Shown: positions 23,301 to 32,300 of the stretch, in pieces | Numbering within the stretch: the stretch's first letter is position 1 | Layout: each line of letters starts with the position of its first letter | NCBI GenBank assembly: GCA_947396885.1 | Contig: OX377203.1 | Span: 2,852,001-2,916,000, forward strand | Direction of reading: 5' to 3' | Source of the DNA: Heligmosomoides polygyrus polygyrus | Lineage: Eukaryota > Nematoda > Chromadorea > Rhabditida > Heligmosomidae | DNA: 64,000 nt | Made by a program: the position numbers and the translations under genes | The notes under the pieces: generated by a model | Told to the model about the DNA's origin: nothing | The model's database searches: none | What the model saw: the letters and a program-made list of their open reading frames with translations, nothing else

Positions 23301-26300
23301 GAATCCTGAATAATCTTCTACCATATAAACCACCAAAACCTATTGGACCGTGATGTAGTCCAAACAAGAAGGAAGTGCCCCTACCTGGAGCACAGCATAG
23401 CCTCTGTTAGTCAGCCAGGCGTTCTCTGCCGAGAATCCATAATAATCACGTGCGTTTGGGCCACCGTGGACGAGAACCACAAGCTTTTGGGGCTCTACTG
23501 GCAGAAGGCCGAGCTCGGCGAAGTAACCGTCGGCCGATTTGACGTCCTGAGGAGATCGAAGAGCCGCTTCTGGTGGTAGACTAAGGTATGCCTGCAAGAC
23601 CATGTCGTCCCTGGTCTTGAAGTCAAATCCGACCTGACGGTTCAGCTTGAACTTTTCGAGCTCAGGACGTGTGTTGAAGAGAAACTCGGCCTGAAATTTT
23701 GACTTGTGGTTAGGCTTGTGGCTTCCTGGACGTCTGCCTACAGAAGATCTTTCGGCTTACCGTTTTCGCCGACCTTCTGTAGAGGAAGATCTCATGGGGT
23801 CTGTCAGAGGACAGATAGGTCACCAGCCATGTTGTCATATCTAGAAAAGCACGACAAACAAGGCTAGGCTACCAAAAACCGGCAGAAATCGGAACCGGAA
23901 TTCGAGACGAACCCAAGCTTATCGAAAGGACCTGCAGTGATCCGTTTGGACGGAGATTCTCCAGGTACTCGATGTCATCTGCGATCGTATTGTTCACGAC
24001 GAACAGCTCAGGCTTGTAGTAGTCCTGGACGAGTCAACGTTAGAGATGTGGACATTCTTAATCACAGCTGAATTTCAACACCTCAGTAATAGCAAGAAGC
24101 GTCCTATCGGTGGGATGAAACAGGATGCCCACGATTTCGCTACGAATGGGAGTGTAGAGCACCTTTTTTCGATTGACGGCGTCGAACGGGAACGTAACAA
24201 GTGTTCCTGGAAAGTGAACGATGTCTTAGGTTGATCGGAAAATCTTGATAGCATTTACATTTTTATTCTTTTTTTCTTTATTCAGCATACAGTGAAAATT
24301 AATCAACAATACAATCACTATTGTTAGTCTCCACAGTAGTGCAGCTGCTCAGCGTTTTCGTCTTCTCAGAAAGCATTATTTTACTCAAAAAAGAGAGAAT
24401 TTCACAAAATTTTAAATTATGTGTTCACTTATTGAGTAGATTAATTAAAAAACTCAAAGAAATCATACAAAAAATATAATAAATATTTTCTTGAGCAAAA
24501 AATTATTTTAACCCTTTTGGAGAGTCTCCAGTTTAATGTAGAAGAAGCTCAGTTCAATTTGGAAGAGTTCGCGCTGATTTCAAAGGTTTTACTAGCTTAG
24601 AATAATGTTCATTTAGATCGAAAAGTGTCCAATTTGACGAGAAAATGCAGCCTGCAGTTTCTTACCCTACTCTTCATTATTCTTTATCTAAATATCGAAA
24701 AAGACAATATAAGATAGTTTATAACTGGCAGAATGAGAATAATATATTGATTGCTCCGACACGCCTAACGACGTGTCTCGCACTTGCGCGTTTCGCGCGA
24801 CTTTGCAGCATCGCTGACCTATGGAAAATAGTTTTGTAGAACATAAAATTGCTAACATCTAGGATCTGCTGCGTATTTCATTGGCATCAAGCCGTTCACC
24901 ACTTCCGTGCATTCATCATAGAGATTCTCCCCATACCGGCCATTAAAGTCATTGGTTTGTGCTGCGCAGTACTTCTGTCCCTCAGGTTGCTCCTCCACAA
25001 CCTTTCTCATGCTCAAGAGCTACCGTTCCAAGATGTCGTTGACATGTCTTCGGAAGTCAGGTTTCTCCTGGTACTGCATCTAGTTGCTGGTCAGCCTTTA
25101 CTGGTCTTCCCTCCCCTCTTTAGTCCTTCATCTTCCTGTTCCCAACTCCTGCCCACTTCCTTCTTTCTAATATTGACCCCCTACTGGTGTATTCTTGCTG
25201 TTTTTCCCGTCTTGACTCCTCCTCCAGGTTGTTCCTTTCCTTCCTGGTCGCTCTCCTGGTCCACCATAGGGGTCCCCCTTACCGCCCTTCTCCACCACCC
25301 TCTTAGTGGTCCTCCCATGCTCACGGCAGACGTCGGTGACACGTATTCAGAATCAGGACGCTTGTTGAGCGACGTGGTGGGCCCGTCTTCTTGATCCAGA
25401 AGCTCAAAAGACCCGTCTTCCGGTTCCAGAAGCTCGGAAGCGCTCGCAGTCGCCGCTGTGTCGAGCATGAAGAGGCTATGCGTATGGCAGATTCCTTGTT
25501 CTCCGTATGAATGCCCTTACGGGTCCCTTCTTGTTGGTTCCCCGTCCTGGTCCCACCTCCAGATCCTTCTTACAGGTAGATTCCTCCCCCCTTCCCCCGG
25601 GATCCCCTTACTACTCTACCCTCTCTTAAGTAGCCCTCCCACGCTCACGACACGACGACGGCAAGCGAACCATTGCGCGACATCGGGGTCACATCTTCTA
25701 AATCCGGTCTCCCTTACTGGTAATGGATCCCCTTGGTGATCCTCCTTACTGCCCTCTCCTTCCCCCTCCTTCCCCCCCCCCCCTTCCCCGATTGGTAACT
25801 CCCTACTGGTTCCTCGTTATTGCCTGAACCCTTCTTGGTGCCATCTCCTGGCCTGCATCATTGTTCCCCCTATCGACCCCATCACGATGCTCCTCTAGGT
25901 CGCTCCCTCCTGATCGCTGTCGGTTTTCCACCCTCGAAGTCCCTCTTCTACTCTTACCTCTTTAGTGGACTTCTTGCGCTAATGGCACGAAGTCGGCTTC
26001 TGAATCTGGACACTCAGAAAGGTCCGAGGTGCTGTTGTATTAAGCTTACTGCTTTTTTCTGGGGCTGCGTTTTCCTTGCTGCAGCAACACCCCATCTTCA
26101 ATAGTAGCAAATTTTACCCGCGGTGTAGATGACGAGGCGTATCTCACTTAGGTTAGATCACTCAAACGTCATCGACCACTAACTCAATTATATAGTGGTA
26201 GAGTAGATAGATACATAGATCGCTCGTCCTAGGACAATGTCTCCTCTTCTGACTTCCGACGCTTATTACGTCACGTAGGGTACCCGGCTTCTGGATCCAG

Positions 26301-29300
26301 GCGTCCAGAAACGCGCGCAGACGCCGTTGTATCAAGCAGGAGCAGTCTGCGCTTCCTCTGCAGCAGCAACATCCCATGTTGAACGGCAAACGTTGCCTGC
26401 GCGAGGTACGCAAAGGCAATTCCATGAGATTGCTGGGCCCGGATTCATCAACGACAAACCCACGGGTATAGGGGATAGAGATGCCCACGATGATGCCTGC
26501 GTCTCTGACTCTTACCTTATCTCTACCTGACTCTTATCTTATCTCTCCTGTTATGCCCCGCATACCCACTGGTTTAACTGTTGATAAATCCGGCCCCTGG
26601 GTTCCAGGAGGCGTATCCCAGGCAGGTTTTTAACCCGCGTGAGATACGCCTCATCATCTACAGGGCGGGCAGCTAACTAAATTATATAGTGGTAGATAGA
26701 TAGATAGGTTCATACCACTCACCAAGATCGCTGTCTTCGCCCCACACCCAGAACATATTCTGATTGGACTTGTCAAAGGCCTTTGGTCTAAAACAATTTC
26801 TTGAAAATGCAGTAATTTTTCGGCGTTTAAATAGAGAAAGCTGACGAGCTAATGGCAATATCCTCCGGTTGGACCAGTAGGTATTCATCCCAATCCGCAG
26901 GGTCGGATGTGATTGCTAGTGGATTGGCTTTCGGCGACAGCCTGAAAATACTCATTTTCTCCTTGTGGCAGGAATATATGCCTGACTGGGGTAACCTCGA
27001 GCCGACAAGGCTATTCTTTCTTTCAACGTTCTAAAGCTAATAGCCGTCAAGTTCAGAATGGGTCTTCGGGCCCACGATAATGCGGAAAAACAGAAGATCT
27101 GTCAGAGAAGGCAAAAATCCAACTGGTCTACGTTCTTCTACTCGCAACCATCTCAACACTCTTCTGATCTTCAATGGTACCTAACTTGTCGCTGTTTTTT
27201 CCTTCAGAGATTTTCCAACTTCGAAGATGTAGGCAGCTGAGCTACAGTTATATAAGGCTATTCAACCCTAGACACACTTTGGCAGCTGAATCAGTTTCCC
27301 ACCTGTAGTACATCAACGATCCGTCCGGCTGTTCCTCAACGGCCAATCGAATGTCGAGAGCATTGTCGGGGATGAACCCTCCAAATCTACGATTCCTCAC
27401 CAGAAGTGTCATTGTGTCAGTCTTCAAGTCGAAGGAGTAGACGTTGTGGTAGCTAAAGTCTCGGTGTTTAAGCCTTGTTGGAGTCGAAAGCCGAGGAGGG
27501 ACTCACACTGGGTTCTCGTCGTTTAGACCAACTAGAATGCGAGCATCTCGAAAATTGTTGCCGAAGATGAATGCCTTCACACCTGGGCGGTTTGAGATAA
27601 CTGTTCTCTTCTCCGGATTGGCGGCAATCTCTGCCTACAATGCGACCAGACCGCTTTCTTAGATGTTGAAATGATTTACGACTAGACTCAGGCGGGATCC
27701 ATGCATTAGTCGCTGCGCGGCGCGGCAGTAGGAAAGCTAGCCGTATCGATCGCATGAGCCACCTAATCGATATTGAAGCTTTTCATAATGCCTCGTCGCC
27801 CGGCGCCTGAAGCATAGATCACGTCTTATGTGAGGTCCTCGAATGAAGTACGATCGAAACCCACTTCGCTAATGTTCTTCTTGAAGAGCATCGTGTTCTC
27901 GTCGCCGTTGTTGTCCTGTTCGTAGATAATGATGTCCTCAACACCCGTCCAATAGTAGTCTTAAAAATGTTACATAGTGAAAAAGCCGATTGTTTTCTAA
28001 TAGCGCAAAGAAGAACGCTCTAGACGATATTGATTTAGGGCGTTTATACTGAAATCGCTTCGGAACACACCATTACGAGAGTTATCAATATCGATTAGGA
28101 CGCGCGGCATAATCAATGTTGCTAATTCTCATTACTGGCGATAGGAGTATAAATGGGACATTAAGAACAGCTAGATGAAAAGTCCTTCTTACCAGGGTAT
28201 GCCTTCAACTTCCCATGAAACTTCGGGAGGGCACCCATGCCATGTGAAAGAGCATGAAACGCTGACTACAAATATACACTCGAAATTTGCTTAATGGATT
28301 TTCTAAGCGAGTACTGGCCGGCGAAAGTTCCGTTGTCTACTGCATGTCGCGTGCTCTGGTGAGGCGATGGGCGGAGCATTGCGTAATCAGCGCAAATAAT
28401 AGCAAGATCGCCAGTTGCGGCGGTGGCGCAGTGGTAGTGTTCTCGCTCTACAGGAAAGTGGTTGCGCGTTCGGTCCCCGTCGATGCTGTTGTTTTTGCAT
28501 TTTATGACCTATCGTAAGAAACACCCTTTATCCTCTTTTTGGGTTAAGGCATACAAGAGTAAGAAAGGGTGATGAGGTCATGGGCACCAATTTCGCCCAA
28601 AGTTTGTGCATGGGTGTTTTGGGGCGCTGATCAGGAATCTAGCATCCGATTTTAAGCTATCGTACGTGAAAGTCAAAATTTATTATCCTTCTACCTCAAA
28701 GAGCTCGAAGAAGGTATATGATAGTTGTTTCCAAGCTTTTTTTTCAGAAATGTGTTAGGAATGAGGATAAATGGTGTCCCTGACGATAAGACACAAAATG
28801 CAAAAACACCAGCATCGATGGAGACCAAACCCGCCACCGTCCTCCTGTAAAGCGGGAACTCTACCACTGCGCCGCCGTTGCAACTGGCGACACCGCTATT
28901 GGCTGCGCAACGCTCCGCCCATCGCTTCATCAGCGCACGCAAAATGCAGTAGACTACGCAAACTTTCGCCGGCCTGTACTCGCTTAGGAGATCCACTTAC
29001 CAAATTTGGAGGGCATACTCGTGATCAGCGTTTCAAGCTCTTTCACAAGGCATAGGACTCTTCCCAAAGCTTCATGGAAGGCTGAAGGATTCCCTGGTTA
29101 GAACCTCGAATGATAGTTTCTGGACTCTTGTCAAACTTGTAGGACCGCACTCACTTGTACCCAATTGTGATATGCTCCGTTGATTTCCCGATCTCCACAC
29201 CTCCCAGAGAGCCACCGCTCGTTGGCTGCAGAAGACTGGAAGGTCGCCAAAATCGTCTTCGTCAGTGCCTCATGCCTTGACGGAAACCCAAGTAAATGGC

Positions 29301-32300
29301 GGTGCTTCCTACTGCCGAGAGCTCTGCACCTGTTCGGGGACCGGATCGAATCTTTACCAGCGACGAAAAGCGGTCGCTTCACTACAACTGAAAAGTCGAA
29401 AAGCAATAGCTGAAACGCAACGAGCTGGGGGTTCTGACGTCAAAACCGGGGCTCCACCGAAAGAAGGTTCTGTCGTGCGTTTGATGGGTGTGTAGTGGTC
29501 CAGTGCACCGGGAGCTGCTCCATGTGGTCGAACCATCCTCGACGCTGGCTTTGCTAAGAACTCCGCTAGACCCAACAAAAATCAGTTGAGAAGGAAGTCA
29601 ATACGAGCCAATGTTTCATCCAGCAGTTCATCGGCCCATTGCGCCGACTGACTGCATTCTTCTTCGAACGATGGATCACTTCTTCATGGTAGACGCTTCA
29701 CCGAAGTCGGTGAGGTCACGACGGTGGTACACAACTTCTTCGGGACGAGACCGACAGAGATGTAACCCAGCCAGTGCATGAAAAAGGAACACGTTGAGAA
29801 TAACGGCAATTACCTCGGTTAGGTCAGTCATTTTTCTTTTGTGGTATAATCTCAATTTTGCTGGAAGATAAATTCCGTTGCAAAATTTATTAAGATAAAG
29901 GATAAAGGACGGCGTTACTCAATCCCTTTTAGGATGCGCCACGCATTCTACTTCTACGGGATGTCGCGGAGGCGACTTGAATGCGAATTTAGCCATGCAA
30001 TGACTTGCGGTGGCCAGCCAATAAACAAGTCAGCGCTCTATTCTTCCCAGACAAGTCTGTTACTAACTCACCGACCCCGGAGGGATGGAAGGCTTGGTTG
30101 GCCTGGGCGGGAAATCCGAGCCAGGAAGCTGGTATCGGGTGCACGCGACAGCCGGCACCTCCTCCGACTGCGCTACAGGCGCCCAGTGCAAAATCTGTCT
30201 AGTGCAAAATTTATTACTCACCTAATAGTTCTAGTTTTGCCGTCTTCCTCAGAAATTGTTTAGAGTTTAAGAAGATCTACGCTCCTTCCTGTAGAATTCG
30301 CATATAGCTTAGACCTCAATTTCTACCACTTTTATTGTTTAATGTTGGAAAGACTGCACAACAAAGGGTGACCAGCAGTACTTATACCGGCTGTTGAACG
30401 CACCCAATACGTCGTCGTTTCTTTCAAAAGTCACTTGGCGAGTGTGTCTGCAGTTGGTGCACATCACGAACACGTTCTGTATCTTGTTGCCATCCGGAGC
30501 CAGACAAGCTACATACCTAAAATCTTGCAGCGTACTCTGCGAACAAATCAATGAGTACTCGCGAACATGGCTCTTACAGTCCTTTGAGTCAGGTTCGAGC
30601 TAGTTCATGGTTCGAATGCATGGCTTGGACTACCCTATGCCCGTATGACTGTCAGATTATATTTTTTATAGAAGATTGCAATCGAACAAATGCTGCCTTG
30701 TTCTACGACGGTTTTCACTAACAAGGGAAGGGTCTGAAGCGTATGTCTGAACGGGGGGATCGAGTCATATAGGGAGAATCTCCACCCCTCAATTGAGCTG
30801 AAAATGTGTTTATTTTTCACCAAGTCGTTATATCCAAGGAGTAGGGGGTCAAAATGGGGTACGGCGCAGCACGCGTTTGGGGGTCTTGTGTGCCCGCGAT
30901 GCTTCTGCAGCCAGTGGCTCAGAGCGCAGGTGGGTAGAGGGTTGAGTTATGCGAGAGAGGTCAGGGGGTTGGCTCCTCTGCGTTGCTGCACTTTTGCATT
31001 GCAACTGATTGGTAGAGATTTGGGGAATTCTGACGTCCATTCCATTTTCAGACGTTTTCTGCGCATTTTTCCTTCGGTACGTTGTGGTATTCAACATGGT
31101 GATGTATAAACGTTCAGCACCAGTGATACACAGGTACAAAGTGCATGAAGCACCACTGGGCACCTTACGGGTAGCATTTAAAGGCTACAGGCCCTCATAG
31201 TCCATTTCCATCCATGGACCAAAGGCCTCGGAAAAAACCATCCTGCTCTTATTTTCAAAGGAGACCACGTTGTGACGTCGGAGGTGGTTCAAACGGGAAA
31301 AGAGGTGTGCGGATCCCGCAAATTAAGCTAAACGGCATCGATACACTCTTTCCCTCATGTCTGCCTGTCATCTGGAAATCAGAGGTCTACTGAAGGTTTT
31401 CTAGAACCTAACACCAACAATGTCCGCCGACGGTCGAGTGGTGATCCACCTGTTCACGCTGAAGTATGGCCCGCCTTTAGACAAGGAATCTTCGAGGGAA
31501 GAAATCAAGCTGGCCGAACGGATGACCAGCATACTCAAAGACTTCGAAGCACGTCAACTTGAAGTTGACGAAGACGAACAGATGGAAGTGGTGGAAGAAG
31601 AAGAGGAAGATTGGGATGCGCAAGATGAACTGATGGACGTGAAGAGGCAAGCAAGCAGTGGGCATATGATAACGTTTTCGAGCGGAACTCTTGTTTCGGA
31701 GGAAAGGTCAGGTCTTCAGTTGGATTTCGGTTGCGTGCTCATAACCATGGAGGAAGACACCGCGATTCACTACAGGCGCTTTGTACCTGTGTATCACTGG
31801 TGCTGAACATATCTCACCGTATTAAATACCACAGCGTACCGCTGAAAAAATGCGCAGAAAACGTCTGAAAATGGTGTAGGCGTCAGAATCCCCTAAATCT
31901 CAACCAATCAGTTCAAATGCAAAAGTGCAGCAACGCAGAAGAGCCAAACCCCTGACCTCCCTCGCACGAGTAAGCCCTCTATCCACCTGCGCTCCGAGCC
32001 ACTGGCTGCAGAAACATCGCGGGCATACAAGACCCCCAAACGCGTGCTGCGCCGTATCCCATTGCGACCCCCTACTCCTTGGATATAACGACTTGGCAAA
32101 AAATAAACACATTTTCAGCTCAATTGAGGGGTGGAGATTCTCCCTATATGACTCGATCCCCCCGTTCAGACATACGCTTCAGACCCTTCCTTTGTAAGTG
32201 TTCTGAACGCCCCAGAGGTGTCGTCAAGATTAGAATGCATGGCTAAGTCCCTATATTTCCCTTTATCCGCTCCCACTTTTAAAATATGTGCCACTTTGTT

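Noticed and set aside
29131..29578. Overlapping frames of 74-91 codons on both strands
   Set aside because: No motif recognised, not present in the paralogous intron, and no consistent coding frame.
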